From: Paracoccus spongiarum
Lineage (GTDB): Bacteria; Pseudomonadota; Alphaproteobacteria; Rhodobacterales; Rhodobacteraceae
Reading direction: 5' to 3'
DNA length: 64,000 nt
Assembly: GCF_030732095.1 (NCBI RefSeq)
Contig: NZ_JAVAMQ010000010.1
Span: 62,001-126,000 of the forward strand
Shown here: positions 47,493 to 59,708 of the stretch, in pieces
Layout: each line of letters opens with the position of its first letter
Position numbering within the stretch: the first letter of the stretch is position 1
Made by a program: the position numbers and the translations under genes
The notes under the pieces: model-generated
What the model was told of the DNA's origin: nothing
What the model saw: the letters and a program-made list of their open reading frames with translations, nothing else
The model's database searches: none

Positions 47493-49088
47493 TCAGGCCA
47501 TCATCTCCTTGGTCGCTGTCAGATGCAGGTCGGGGTGATCGCGGCCGATGCGGTCGATGTCCCATTGCAGGCGCGTCAGGTAGACCAGATCGCCATCGTG
47601 ATCATGCGCCAGGTGCCCCTTGTTGGCCGCCGCGAAGGCCTCGACCTTGTCCTTCGGCCCGCTGACCCACCGCGCGCTGGTGAATTGCGACGCCTCGAAG
47701 CGGACGGGGATGCCGTATTCCAGCTCGATCCGGCTGGCCAGGACCTCGAATTGCAGCGCGCCCACCACGCCGACGATGAATCCGGAGCCGATGGCAGGCT
47801 TGAAGACCTTGGCCGCGCCCTCCTCGGCGAACTGCATCAGCGCCTTTTCAAGATGCTTGGCCTTCATCGGATCGGTCGCGCGCACCGTCTGAAGCAGTTC
47901 CGGCGCGAAGGAGGGGATGCCCACGAAGCGCAGCGCCTCGCCCTCGGTCAGCGCGTCGCCGATGCGCAGCTGGCCGTGGTTCGGGATGCCGATGATGTCT
48001 CCGGCCCAGGCCTCTTCGGCCAGTTCCCGATCGGCGGCGAGGAACAGGACCGGGTTGCTGACCGCCATCGGCTTCTTCAGGCGCACATGTGTCAGCTTCA
48101 TGCCGCGTTCGAAATGGCCGCTGGCCAGGCGCACGAAGGCCACCCGGTCGCGGTGCTTGGGGTCCATGTTGGCCTGGACCTTGAAGACGAAGCCGGTCAC
48201 CGGGTTCTCCTCGGGGGCGATCTGGCGGTCGGCGCTGTTCTGGGGCTGCGGAGGCGGGCCGTATTCGGCGATGCCCTTCATCAGCTCCTGCACGCCGAAG
48301 CTGTTGATCGCGCTGCCGAACCAGATCGGCGTCATGTGCCCTTCGAGGAAGGATTGCCGGTCGAAGGCGGGCAGCAGCTCGCGCGCCATCTCGACCTCTT
48401 CGCGCAGCGTGTCCAGCAGGGCGGCCGGGACGTGCTGCGCGAGGCGCGGGTCGTCCAGCCCCTCGATGGCGATCGATTCGGCGACCTTGTTGCGGTCGGC
48501 GCGATCCATCAGCTCAAGCCGGTCGTGCAGCAGGTCATAGCAGCCGATGAAGTCGCGGCCGACGCCGATCGGCCAACTGGCGGGCGCCACGTCGATGGCG
48601 AGATTTTCCTGGATCTCGTCGATGATCTCGAAGGTGTCGCGGCTGTCGCGGTCCATCTTGTTGCAGAAGGTCAGGATCGGCAGATCGCGCAGCCGGCAGA
48701 CCTCGAACAGCTTGCGGGTCTGCGATTCCACCCCCTTCGCCCCGTCGATGACCATGATCGCGGCGTCCACCGCGGTCAGCGTGCGGTAGGTGTCCTCGGA
48801 AAAATCGCTGTGGCCCGGCGTGTCGACCAGGTTGAAGCGATGCCCGTCGAAGTCGAACGACATCGCCGAGGCCGACACCGAGATGCCGCGATCCTGTTCC
48901 ATCTTCATGAAGTCCGACCGGGTGCGCCGCGCCTCGCCCTTGGCGCGCACCTGGCCCGCCATCTGGATCGCGCCGCCATACAGCAGGAACTTTTCGGTCA
49001 GCGTGGTCTTGCCGGCGTCGGGATGCGAGATGATCGCGAAGGTCCGGCGGCGGGCGATTTCGGGCGGAAGGTCGGGGCGGTTGCTCAT
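47493..49088 (-). CDS. prfC: Peptide chain release factor 3
   Basis: This 531-residue translational GTPase recycles RF1/RF2 from the ribosome. The P-loop is SHPDAGKTTLTEK (near residues 21-33), G3 is DTPGHSDF, G4 is NKMDRD, and the RF3-typical C-terminal domain includes GVVGALQFEVL. The ATG at 49088 gives family length; an in-frame ATG at 49184 would add 32 residues of low-complexity sequence. Single gene on the minus strand. Confidence 0.96.
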   Translation of the reverse strand: MSNRPDLPPEIARRRTFAIISHPDAGKTTLTEKFLLYGGAIQMAGQVRAKGEARRTRSDFMKMEQDRGISVSASAMSFDFDGHRFNLVDTPGHSDFSEDTYRTLTAVDAAIMVIDGAKGVESQTRKLFEVCRLRDLPILTFCNKMDRDSRDTFEIIDEIQENLAIDVAPASWPIGVGRDFIGCYDLLHDRLELMDRADRNKVAESIAIEGLDDPRLAQHVPAALLDTLREEVEMARELLPAFDRQSFLEGHMTPIWFGSAINSFGVQELMKGIAEYGPPPQPQNSADRQIAPEENPVTGFVFKVQANMDPKHRDRVAFVRLASGHFERGMKLTHVRLKKPMAVSNPVLFLAADRELAEEAWAGDIIGIPNHGQLRIGDALTEGEALRFVGIPSFAPELLQTVRATDPMKAKHLEKALMQFAEEGAAKVFKPAIGSGFIVGVVGALQFEVLASRIELEYGIPVRFEASQFTSARWVSGPKDKVEAFAAANKGHLAHDHDGDLVYLTRLQWDIDRIGRDHPDLHLTATKEMMA

Positions 49089-49347
49089 GCAGCGGCATGT
49101 AGCGCGGCCGGACGGCCTGCGCAATTGCGCTGCGGCCGGCACCGCAGGCCGCAGCGGTGGCACGGGCAGCGGTGCGGCATGCAAGGATGATTTCCCAGTC
49201 GTTAAATTTCGATTACACTGTGTTCCACAGCACAGTTGAAAAGCGGATGAAATCGCAGACTAATCGACGGAAACCTGCTTGACGTCCCAGTCAGCGCCAT
49301 CCCGTCGGCGGCCCGCCGCCAAGGGGTCCGAAACCGAACGAGCCTCG

Positions 49348-50820
49348 ATGCCACTTGACGCTTCCTATGACCAGTTGATGCGCCTGCTGTCGGCGCGCGG
49401 GATCGAATGGTTCCGCCGGCATGTCGAGGACCTGCCCGACCCCCTGCCTGCGGACGATGCCGCGACGGTCGCGCTGGCGCAGGCCGGGCGGATCGCGCCG
49501 GTGCTGTCGGGGCTGCGCGGCCATCCATCGCCGCTTGCCGATCTTGTCGGGCGGCGACTGTCCGCAACGCTGGTGCGCAGCAGCGCGCTGCGGCTGCTGA
49601 CGGGCGATGCGACTGATGGCATGACATGCGACGGGGCGGCGGGGCTGGTTCTCGCAGGGCGCGCGGCGGCGGCGGATGAACCGCTGGCCGCGCTGGCGCT
49701 TTCGGCGCTGGCCGATGATCCGGCTGCCGCGCTGACCGATCGGATCGCCGCGCGGGTCCGTCCCGATGCCGGGCTTCTGGCCGAGGCCGAGGGACAGATC
49801 GACCGGGCGCTGAGGCACCTCGATCTGGACAGGGCGCGGATCGGGGATCTGGCGTGGTTGGTGATGCATGTCTATGCATTCGGGGCCATCCGGCCGCATT
49901 TCTCGCGCCCGCGCCTTTACGGCGATGTCTTTGCGGCGATGCTGCGCGCCTCTGACTGGGCCTGCCGCGCCGGTTGCGTGACCTCGATGGCGCAGACTGC
50001 CTTCTGCCTGCGGCTCATCGACCCGGACCACGACATCGCGCCCATCCTCGCCGACATCATCGCAAGCCAGCGGCCCGACGGCTCGTTCCCGGCGCGGGCC
50101 GGGGTGTCGTCGCGCGATCAGGATCTGGGGGCGGGCACATGGCCGACGCTGATGGTTCTGGCGGCGCTGAGCATCGCGGTCTGGCGGCGCTGGCGCGGGT
50201 CGGCGCCGGACCTGCCCTGCGACCGGCCGCTGAGCGCCTGCCGCGACCATGCCGCGGCATTGCTGGCGCCGCGGATCGATGCCTGGGCCGCGCGGGCGAC
50301 CCCGGCAGGCCGCCTGCAGATGGCCGCCAGCATGAGCAGCGCGACATCCGAAAACTGGTTCCAGCGCCTCGGGATGCAGCGCAATGCCCCCGGCCCCGCG
50401 CCGCTGGTGGTGCTGGCGCGGCAGCTGTTCGGGGATGCCTATGCGGCGCGGCATGCAAGGCGGACGCTGGATCTGGCCCGGCACTGGCCCCGGGATCGGG
50501 AAGCCGGCGAGGACGGCGCGGCGCTGCGCTGGCTGCGCGGGGCGCCCGTCGCACTGGATTGCGCGGCCCTGGGCTCGGCCCCGGCAACGGGCGGCGCGGC
50601 GGCGGATCTCGACGCGGGATTTCGTCTGGCCGTTGCCGATCCTGCCGGTGCGCTGTCGCGGGACTGGCGTCTGGCCGCCCGGCGGGATGCCGGGCTTGCG
50701 CTGTCGGCGCTGCAGTCCGGCGCCCGGCTGTCACCCGGCGCGGCGCTGGCCCATCTGGATCGCCTCTGCCTGATCGCCCGGCTGGCAGAGGGTGACCTGG
50801 CAATCGCCGCCGCAGCCTGA
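49348..50820 (+). CDS. Uncharacterised 490-residue protein
   Basis: I do not recognise a family. The protein is helix-rich, has no signal peptide and no clear membrane segment. It contains YAFGAIRPHFSRPRLYGDVFAAML, and a segment IIASQRPDGSFPARAG reminiscent of the QxxDGSW/F-type repeats of alpha/alpha-toroid (terpenoid-cyclase-like) proteins. Codon use is like its neighbours, so it is a real gene. The ATG at 49348 has a weak upstream site (ACGAG); an in-frame TTG at 49279 would add 23 basic residues. It sits alone between divergent prfC and convergent fhs. Confidence 0.75.
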   Translation: MPLDASYDQLMRLLSARGIEWFRRHVEDLPDPLPADDAATVALAQAGRIAPVLSGLRGHPSPLADLVGRRLSATLVRSSALRLLTGDATDGMTCDGAAGLVLAGRAAAADEPLAALALSALADDPAAALTDRIAARVRPDAGLLAEAEGQIDRALRHLDLDRARIGDLAWLVMHVYAFGAIRPHFSRPRLYGDVFAAMLRASDWACRAGCVTSMAQTAFCLRLIDPDHDIAPILADIIASQRPDGSFPARAGVSSRDQDLGAGTWPTLMVLAALSIAVWRRWRGSAPDLPCDRPLSACRDHAAALLAPRIDAWAARATPAGRLQMAASMSSATSENWFQRLGMQRNAPGPAPLVVLARQLFGDAYAARHARRTLDLARHWPRDREAGEDGAALRWLRGAPVALDCAALGSAPATGGAAADLDAGFRLAVADPAGALSRDWRLAARRDAGLALSALQSGARLSPGAALAHLDRLCLIARLAEGDLAIAAAA

Positions 50821-50825
50821 GCCGA

Positions 50826-52496
50826 TCAGAACAGCCCTTCGATCTGGCCGTCCGCGTCGAGGCGGATGGTTTCGGCGGCCGGATGGCGCGGCAGGCCCGG
50901 CATGGTCATGATCTCGCCGCAGATCGCCACGACGAAGCCCGCGCCGACATTGAGCCGCACCTCGCGCACGGGGATAACATGGCCCTCGGGCGCGCCGCGC
51001 CTGGCCGGATCGGTGGTAAAGCTGTATTGCGTCTTGGCGATGCAGACCGGCATCGCGCCGTGGCCGGCCGCCTCCCACGCCTCGAGCTGCTGGCGGATGC
51101 CGGGGGCGGCCTCGGCGTGCGAGGCGCGATAGATGCGGGTGCAGACCGTCTCGATCTTCTGCCACAGGGGCATCGCGTCGGGATAGAGGGTGTGGAAATC
51201 GGCGCGGCCGGCTTCGGCCATCGCGACCACCTCGCGGGCCAGATCCTCGGCGCCCGCGCCCCCCTCGGCCCAGTGCCGCGCCAGCACCGCCTTGACGCCA
51301 TGCTCGGTGCAGAAGCCCTGCACGGCCGCGATCTCGTCGTCGCTGTCGCCCTCAAAGTGGTTCAGCGCGACGACCACCGGCAGGCCGAAGCCGCGCAGGT
51401 TTTCGATATGCCGGCCCAGATTGGCGCAGCCGCGCCGCACGGCACCGGGATTTGCGGCGGCGAGGTCGGCCTTCTCGACGCCGCCGTTCATCTTCAATGC
51501 GCGGATCGTGGCCACCAGCACCGCGGCAGCGGGGCGCAGACCCGCCATCCGGCACTTGATGTCCAGGAACTTCTCTGCCCCCAGATCGGCGCCGAAGCCG
51601 GCCTCGGTCACCACATAATCCGACATCCGCAGCGCCGCGACCGTGGCGATGACGCTGTTGCAGCCATGCGCGATATTGGCGAAGGGGCCGCCATGCACCA
51701 GCGCGGGATTGTTTTCCAGTGTCTGCACCAGGTTGGGCTGCAGAGCCTCTTTCAGCAGGACCGTCATGGCGCCATCCGCGCCAAGGTCGCGCGCGGTCAC
51801 CGGCTGGCGGTCGGCGGTGTATCCGATCACGATGCGGCCAAGCCGGGCCTGAAGATCGTCGAGGCCGGTGGCGAGGCAGAGGATCGCCATCACCTCGGAG
51901 GCCACGGTGATGTCGAAGCCGCTTTGCCGCACGAAGCCGTTCGAGGGACCGCCCAGCCCCACCACGGTGTCGCGCAGCGCCCGGTCGTTCATGTCCATCA
52001 CCCGCCGCCAGGTGATCCTGCGGCTGTCGATGCCCAGAGCATTGCCCCAGTAAAGATGGTTGTCGATCATCGCGGCCAGCAGGTTGTGGGCCGCGGTGAT
52101 GGCATGGAAATCCCCGGTGAAATGCAGGTTCATCTCTTCCATGGGAACGATCTGCGCACGCCCGCCGCCCGCCGCGCCGCCCTTCATTCCGAAATTCGGC
52201 CCGAGGCTCGCCTCGCGGATGCAGATGGTGGCGCGCTTGCCGACCCGGTTCAGCGCATCGCCAAGACCCACCGTGGTGGTGGTCTTGCCCTCGCCGGCCG
52301 GGGTGGGGTTGATGGCGGTGACCAGCACCAGATGTCCCATCGGCCGGCCCTCCAGCGCGGCCAGCGCCTGCCGGGTGATCTTGGCCTTGTCGTGGCCATA
52401 GGGCAGGATGTCCTCGGGGGTCAGGCCAAGCCGGGCCGCGATCTCGGGGATCGGCAGCTTGCGGGCCTGCCGGGCGATCGCGAGATCCGTGGTCAT
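50826..52496 (-). CDS. fhs: Formate-tetrahydrofolate ligase
   Basis: This 556-residue enzyme makes 10-formyltetrahydrofolate from formate, ATP and THF in one-carbon metabolism. The nucleotide-binding loop is [20 protein letters not shown] near residue 65. Family blocks [17 protein letters not shown] and [15 protein letters not shown] are intact. Length matches the family. Minus strand, 48 bp downstream of uspA, possibly transcribed with it. Confidence 0.96.
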   Translation of the reverse strand: MTTDLAIARQARKLPIPEIAARLGLTPEDILPYGHDKAKITRQALAALEGRPMGHLVLVTAINPTPAGEGKTTTTVGLGDALNRVGKRATICIREASLGPNFGMKGGAAGGGRAQIVPMEEMNLHFTGDFHAITAAHNLLAAMIDNHLYWGNALGIDSRRITWRRVMDMNDRALRDTVVGLGGPSNGFVRQSGFDITVASEVMAILCLATGLDDLQARLGRIVIGYTADRQPVTARDLGADGAMTVLLKEALQPNLVQTLENNPALVHGGPFANIAHGCNSVIATVAALRMSDYVVTEAGFGADLGAEKFLDIKCRMAGLRPAAAVLVATIRALKMNGGVEKADLAAANPGAVRRGCANLGRHIENLRGFGLPVVVALNHFEGDSDDEIAAVQGFCTEHGVKAVLARHWAEGGAGAEDLAREVVAMAEAGRADFHTLYPDAMPLWQKIETVCTRIYRASHAEAAPGIRQQLEAWEAAGHGAMPVCIAKTQYSFTTDPARRGAPEGHVIPVREVRLNVGAGFVVAICGEIMTMPGLPRHPAAETIRLDADGQIEGLF

Positions 52497-52544
52497 GGCG
52501 CGATCATCGCCCCGCGGCGCTGCGGGCGGGCGCGGCGGCCATGA

Positions 52545-52959
52545 TCAGCGCACCACCATCACCGAGACCGGGGAATGGCGGACGACCGAATTGGCGTGGC
52601 TGCTGATGAGGATGCTGCGCAACTCGTCGGGCTTGTGGCTGGCCATGACGATCACATCGGCCTGGACGTCCTGCGCCCATTTCAGGATCGTCTCGGCGAC
52701 ATGGCCGTGCCCGACATGCACGGCGACCCGCGCGCCGGCCAGATGCGCGTCGACAAAGCTGTCCAGCGCCTCCTTCATGCCCGAAAGGGCCTTGGCCTCG
52801 AAGCCGCGCGGCAGGAAGGTCGCCACCATCGAGCTGCCGATGTCGGGGACGATGCCAAGAAGATGCAGCGTGCCGTCCGTGCCCGCCAGTTGCCGCGCGA
52901 CCGGCAGTGCCCGCGACCAGCTGGCCTCGTGCTGCAGGTCGATGGGGAACAGGACATTG

Positions 52960-52967
<8 letters not shown>
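52545..52967 (-). CDS. uspA: Universal stress protein associated with a TRAP transporter
   Basis: This 140-residue UspA-fold protein has the N-terminal strand NVLFPIDLQHEASW and C-terminal SVVRHSPVSVMVVR. The usual ATP loop G-x2-G-x9-G(S/T) reads ASHKPDELRSILISSHAN and lacks the glycines, so ATP binding is doubtful. Its start overlaps the end of the TRAP permease gene by 8 bp. TeaD, a Usp of Halomonas, regulates its TRAP transporter, so a similar role is plausible. Confidence 0.88.
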
Positions 52968-55788
<2,821 letters not shown>

Positions 55789-55838
55789 GCTTCAGCCCCC
55801 TGTCGATGGGAATTATTATTGTCTGAAATGAAGACGAA

Positions 55839-55859
55839 GGGCGGCCGATCCGGCCGCCC
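55839..55859 (-). promoter_or_regulatory. Stem-loop between TAXI receptor and TRAP permease genes
   Basis: A 9-bp perfect stem GGGCGGCCG/CGGCCGCCC (55839-55847 with 55851-55859) with a 3-nt loop follows the receptor stop on the minus strand by 15 bp. It is followed by TTCGTCTTCATTTC. It may act as a partial terminator that keeps permease below receptor level. Confidence 0.6.
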
Positions 55860-55874
55860 CCTAAGCTTGCCGGA

Positions 55875-56846
55875 TTACTGGATCCAGCCTTTTTCCTTGT
55901 AGTACTTCTCGGCGCCCGGATGCAGCGGGGCGCTGTTGCCCTCGGTCACCATCGCCTCGGGCTCGAGGTTCTCGAAGGCGGGGTGCAGGCCCTTGAAGCG
56001 GTCGAAATTGTCGAACACGGCCTTCACCACCTCGTACACCAGATCCTCGGGCACATCGGCCGAGGTCACGAAGGTCGCCTTCACGCCGAAGGTGTTGGTG
56101 TCGGTATCCGTGCCCGCATACATGCCGCCGGGGATCGTCGCCTTGGCGTAATAGGCGTTTTCTTCGACCAGCTTGTCGATTTCCGGCCCCTCGACGGGCA
56201 CCAGGTTGGCCTCGACGGTCGAGGTCGCCTCCTGGATCGAGCCGTTGGGATGGCCAACGGTATAGATGATCGCGTCGACCTTGTTGTCGCCCAGAGCCGC
56301 CGACTGTTCGGCCGGCTTCAGCTGCGAGGCAAGGGAAAAGTCGCTCATCGACCAGCCCTTGGCACCCAGCACCACCTCCATCGTGGCCAGCTGGCCCGAG
56401 CCGGGGTTGCCGACATTGACCCGCTTGCCCTTGAGGTCGTCGAAGCTGGCGATATTGGCGTCCTTGCGGGCCACCACGGTGAAGGGTTCGGGGTGGACCG
56501 AGAAGACCGCGCGCAGATTGTCGAACTTCATGTCGCCCTCGAATTCGGGCGAGCTGCCGTTATAGGCGTGATACTGGATGTCGGACTGGGCGACGCCCAT
56601 GGTCATGTCGCCCGACTTGATGGCGTTGACATTGGCCACCGACCCGCCTGTCGAGGGCGCGGTGCACTTGATGCCGGTGGTCTCGGTGTCGCGGTTCACG
56701 AGGCGGCAGATCGATTGCCCGACCACATAGTACACGCCGGTCTGTCCGCCGGTTCCGATGGTGATGAAGCGCTCTTCCTGCGCCGCCGCGGCCGTCGCGC
56801 CCAAGGCGAAAGCTGAGGTCAACAGGACGGATGCGTATCTGATCAT
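55875..56846 (-). CDS. TAXI-family TRAP transporter solute receptor
   Basis: This 323-residue secreted protein has a signal peptide cut after ATAAAAA. The TAXI-typical start ITIGTGGQTGVYYVVGQSICR and the segment GVAQSDIQYHAYNG are present. It binds the substrate in the periplasm for the fused permease. AAGGGAG lies 8 bp before the ATG. Relatives transport glutamate, 2-oxoglutarate or other carboxylates; the ligand is unknown here. Confidence 0.92.
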   Translation of the reverse strand: MIRYASVLLTSAFALGATAAAAQEERFITIGTGGQTGVYYVVGQSICRLVNRDTETTGIKCTAPSTGGSVANVNAIKSGDMTMGVAQSDIQYHAYNGSSPEFEGDMKFDNLRAVFSVHPEPFTVVARKDANIASFDDLKGKRVNVGNPGSGQLATMEVVLGAKGWSMSDFSLASQLKPAEQSAALGDNKVDAIIYTVGHPNGSIQEATSTVEANLVPVEGPEIDKLVEENAYYAKATIPGGMYAGTDTDTNTFGVKATFVTSADVPEDLVYEVVKAVFDNFDRFKGLHPAFENLEPEAMVTEGNSAPLHPGAEKYYKEKGWIQ

Positions 56847-56907
56847 GGAATTTTCTCCCTTTCCAGTCAGGATGTTGGCGTAATTTTATCGCGCATTTCT
56901 GGGGCGC

Positions 56908-56930
56908 GCGTTACTCCGATACGGTAACGC
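56908..56930. promoter_or_regulatory. Inverted repeat upstream of the TRAP operon
   Basis: GCGTTAC and GTAACGC (56908-56914 with 56924-56930) are perfect arms spaced by 9 bp, 62 bp upstream of the receptor start. It could be an operator; no adjacent regulator gene is present. Confidence 0.4.
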
Positions 56931-57042
56931 CCTCCATCCGTTTGGCAATCCCTTTTCCGGGAAATTCGCAGTTTTGCCTAGCATCAGGCAACCTGCGCGG
57001 GCGTGACGCCCGCCCCATACGCCTACCTGCGCATCCGCCGCA

Positions 57043-58374
57043 TCACGCCGCCACGCCCAGCACCTCGTCCATCGCGCCGGCCAGCCGGTCGACCAGCATC
57101 CCGATCTCGGCCTCGGTGATGATGAAGGGCGGCGCCAGCAGGATGTGATCGCCGGTCCGCCCGTCGATCGTGCCCGACATGGGATAGCAGATCAGCCCGC
57201 GCGCGAAGGCGGCCTTCTTCAGCGCCGCCGCAACCTTGCGCTGCGGATCGAAGGGGGCCTTGCTGGCCCGGTCCTCGACAATCTCGATGCCGCGGAACAG
57301 CCCGCGCCCGCGGATGTCGCCGACATGCGGATGCTGGCCAAGCCGCGCCTGCAGCGCCGAGTGCAGCGTCTCGCCCCGGTCGCGCACCTGCGCCAGCAGG
57401 TCACGGCCGAGGATCGCCCGCAGGACAGCCAGGCCGGCCGCCGTGGCGACGGGATGGCCGATATAGGTGTGGCCGTGCTGGAAGAACCCGCTGCCCTGCG
57501 CGATGGCCTCATAGATGGCGCGGCTGCACAGCATCGCGCCGACCGGCTGGTACCCGGCCCCCAGACCCTTGGCGATGCACAGGATGTCGGGCGCGATGCC
57601 GTCCTGCTCGCAGGCGAACAGGGTGCCGGTGCGGCCCATGCCGCACATCACCTCATCGAGGATCAGGAGGATGCCGTATTCGTCGCAGATCTCGCGGATG
57701 CGCCGGTAATAGCCGGGTGCGGGGGGCACCGCGCCGGCGGTCGCGCCGACCACGGGTTCGGCCATGAAGGCCATCACCGTGTCGGGGCCAAGCCGTTCGA
57801 TCTCGGTGCGGAGGGCTTCGGCGGCGCGGATGCCGTAATCCTCGGCGGTCTCGCCATCGGCGCGGTCGCGATACTCATAGCAGGGCGCGATATGGCTGAC
57901 ATCCAGCAGCAGCGGGCCGAACTGCTGGCGGCGCCACGCGTTGCCGCCCGCAGACAGCGCCCCGATGGTGTTGCCGTGATAGCTTTGCCGCCGCGCGATC
58001 AGCCGCGACCGCTGCGGCTGGCCCTTTTCCACCCAGTACTGCCGGGCCAGCTTGATCGCGGCCTCGGTCGCCTCCGACCCGCCGCTGACGAAATAGACCC
58101 GGTCCAGATCGCCGGGCGCGTGCCGGATCAGCAGGTCGGCCAGCGCCTCGGCCGGTTCGCTGGTCAGAAAGCCGGTATGGGCGAAGGCAAGCCGGTCCAG
58201 CTGTGCCTTGATCGCCCCGGTCACCTCGGCATCGCCGTGCCCGAGGCAACTGACCGCCGCGCCGCCCGATCCATCGAGATAGCGTTTGCCATCCGAATCG
58301 ATCAGCCACACCCCCTCGCCGCCGACGGCGGTGGGCAATTGGACGTGGCAATGGCGGGGGAAGACATGCGACAT
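57043..58374 (-). CDS. Class III aminotransferase
   Basis: This 443-residue PLP enzyme has the PLP lysine in CIAKGLGAGYQP, preceded by LLILDEVMCGMGRTG (Asp binds the pyridine nitrogen). SGGSEATEAAIKLARQYW binds phosphate. The family covers omega-amino acid:pyruvate and related transaminases. AGGAA precedes the start. It lies 196 bp upstream of the TRAP operon in the same direction, so the amine or amino acid imported there could be its substrate, a guess from context. Confidence 0.88.
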   Translation of the reverse strand: MSHVFPRHCHVQLPTAVGGEGVWLIDSDGKRYLDGSGGAAVSCLGHGDAEVTGAIKAQLDRLAFAHTGFLTSEPAEALADLLIRHAPGDLDRVYFVSGGSEATEAAIKLARQYWVEKGQPQRSRLIARRQSYHGNTIGALSAGGNAWRRQQFGPLLLDVSHIAPCYEYRDRADGETAEDYGIRAAEALRTEIERLGPDTVMAFMAEPVVGATAGAVPPAPGYYRRIREICDEYGILLILDEVMCGMGRTGTLFACEQDGIAPDILCIAKGLGAGYQPVGAMLCSRAIYEAIAQGSGFFQHGHTYIGHPVATAAGLAVLRAILGRDLLAQVRDRGETLHSALQARLGQHPHVGDIRGRGLFRGIEIVEDRASKAPFDPQRKVAAALKKAAFARGLICYPMSGTIDGRTGDHILLAPPFIITEAEIGMLVDRLAGAMDEVLGVAA

Positions 58375-58414
58375 GACGAGGTTCCTGAGTCTCTGGCTGC
58401 GAAAGGATGTCCCG

Positions 58415-59011
58415 ATGAGCGCCCGGTATGAACCCCTAAACGACAGCCACTGGCCCGAATCCGTTGCCGCGCTGCGCGATGGCTTTGCCGGGCGGCTGAA
58501 CGTCTATCGGGTGATGGCCCGCCACCCGGCCCTGCTGGCGGCATGGGCGCCGCTGCGTCAGCATGTGGTGCGCGACCGCGCGCTTGATGATCAGCAAAGC
58601 GAGGTGGTGATCCTGCGCACGGGCCATCGGCTGGATGCGCCCTATGAATGGGCCCACCACGTCAGCCGCGCCCGCGCGATCGGCATGGACGACGCCCGGA
58701 TCGCCAGCCTCGCCGGCCCGCTGGCGCAAATGACGCCCGAGGATCGCGTGCTCGCCGAGGCCGTGGACCAGCTGGCCGCCTCGGCCCGCCTGCAGCCGAC
58801 CACGCGCGAGGCGGTGGCGGCGCTCGTGGGGGTCGCGGGGCTTCTGGACCTGATGGCGACGGTCGGGTTCTATTCGGTGCTGGGCTTCGTGGTGAACAGC
58901 CTTGACGTGCCGCTGGATGCCGATGTGGCGGCCGAGCTGCACGCATCGCCGGCGCCGCAGGCCAGTTCGGCGGCCACCGCCGCGCGCAGCGCGGGCAGCA
59001 GTTCGGACTGA
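58415..59011 (+). CDS. Carboxymuconolactone decarboxylase/AhpD-like protein
   Basis: This 198-residue all-helical protein has the CMD fold. The indicative segment is SEVVILRTGHRLDAPYEWAHHVSRARAIGMDDARIASL. The CxxC of true AhpD peroxidases is absent, so peroxidase activity is unlikely; lactone decarboxylase or another role remains. AAAGGA lies before the start. It diverges from the aminotransferase with only 40 bp between starts. Its last 142 bp overlap the antisense glycosylase gene. Confidence 0.8.
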   Translation: MSARYEPLNDSHWPESVAALRDGFAGRLNVYRVMARHPALLAAWAPLRQHVVRDRALDDQQSEVVILRTGHRLDAPYEWAHHVSRARAIGMDDARIASLAGPLAQMTPEDRVLAEAVDQLAASARLQPTTREAVAALVGVAGLLDLMATVGFYSVLGFVVNSLDVPLDADVAAELHASPAPQASSAATAARSAGSSSD

Positions 59012-59535
59012 AACCACGGGTTGCGGCGCAGCCAGCCGGTATTGCGCCACGAGGGGTGCGGCAGGGGAAAGGTGGACGGCGCATGGCGTCGCCAGGATCG
59101 CACGGCCTCGGTCACGCTTGCCGCGCCGAGATGCCAGCGCAGGGCGTGGCCGCCGACCAGCAGCGTCAGCCGCGGGCGCAGCGCCGCCATCACCTCGGCC
59201 CGCCAGGTGCTGGCGCAGAGCGGTGGAGGCGGCAGGTCGGCGCCCCGCGCGTCATAGCCCGGAAAGCAGAACGCCATCGGCACGATCGCCACCCGGTCCA
59301 GATCGTAGAAGCCGGCCTCGTCGACCCCCATCCAGTCGCGCAGCCGATCGCCCGACCGGTCGGTGAAGGGTCGGCCGCTGGCATGGACGCGGGCACCGGG
59401 GGCCTGGCCCACGATCAGGATGCGCGCGGTAGGCCGGAACCACGCGACCGGACGCGGCCGGTGGGCGGTGGCGGTGGCTGCAAAGCGTGGCGCGCAGAGG
59501 CGGCAGGCCGCGATGCGGTGGATCAGGCTGGACAT
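58870..59535 (-). CDS. Uracil-DNA glycosylase-family protein
   Basis: This 221-residue protein of the UDG superfamily has the catalytic-water motif ILIVGQAPGARVHASGRPFTD and the C-terminal loop LPHPSWRNTGW. It probably excises uracil or another damaged base. The N-terminal CRLC is reminiscent of iron-sulfur UDGs, but the full set of four ligands is not evident. The last 35-40 residues are low-complexity (SSAATSASSGTS) and lie antisense to the CMD-like gene. They look like an extension after loss of an earlier stop. Confidence 0.8.
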   Translation of the reverse strand: MSSLIHRIAACRLCAPRFAATATAHRPRPVAWFRPTARILIVGQAPGARVHASGRPFTDRSGDRLRDWMGVDEAGFYDLDRVAIVPMAFCFPGYDARGADLPPPPLCASTWRAEVMAALRPRLTLLVGGHALRWHLGAASVTEAVRSWRRHAPSTFPLPHPSWRNTGWLRRNPWFQSELLPALRAAVAAELACGAGDACSSAATSASSGTSRLFTTKPSTE

Positions 59536-59708
59536 CGTTCACATCTAGTGAAAATGCGCTGCGAAAGAAGGGTGACACGCGCACCGGTTGTCAGGCATCA
59601 CGGAAGTGAACTGGACTTGCAGCGGGGGCGGGCCTATGGTCCGGCAGGTTCTGTCTGACGACCGGCATGGCGGGCCGGGCAGAACGTGGTGGATGGTGAC
59701 GGACAGCC

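Noticed and set aside
46525..47565. A 346-codon open frame on the minus strand after the IS remnants
   Set aside because: No family motif, no ribosome-binding site, and its start lies inside prfC; Pro/Arg/Ser-rich composition typical of a chance frame.
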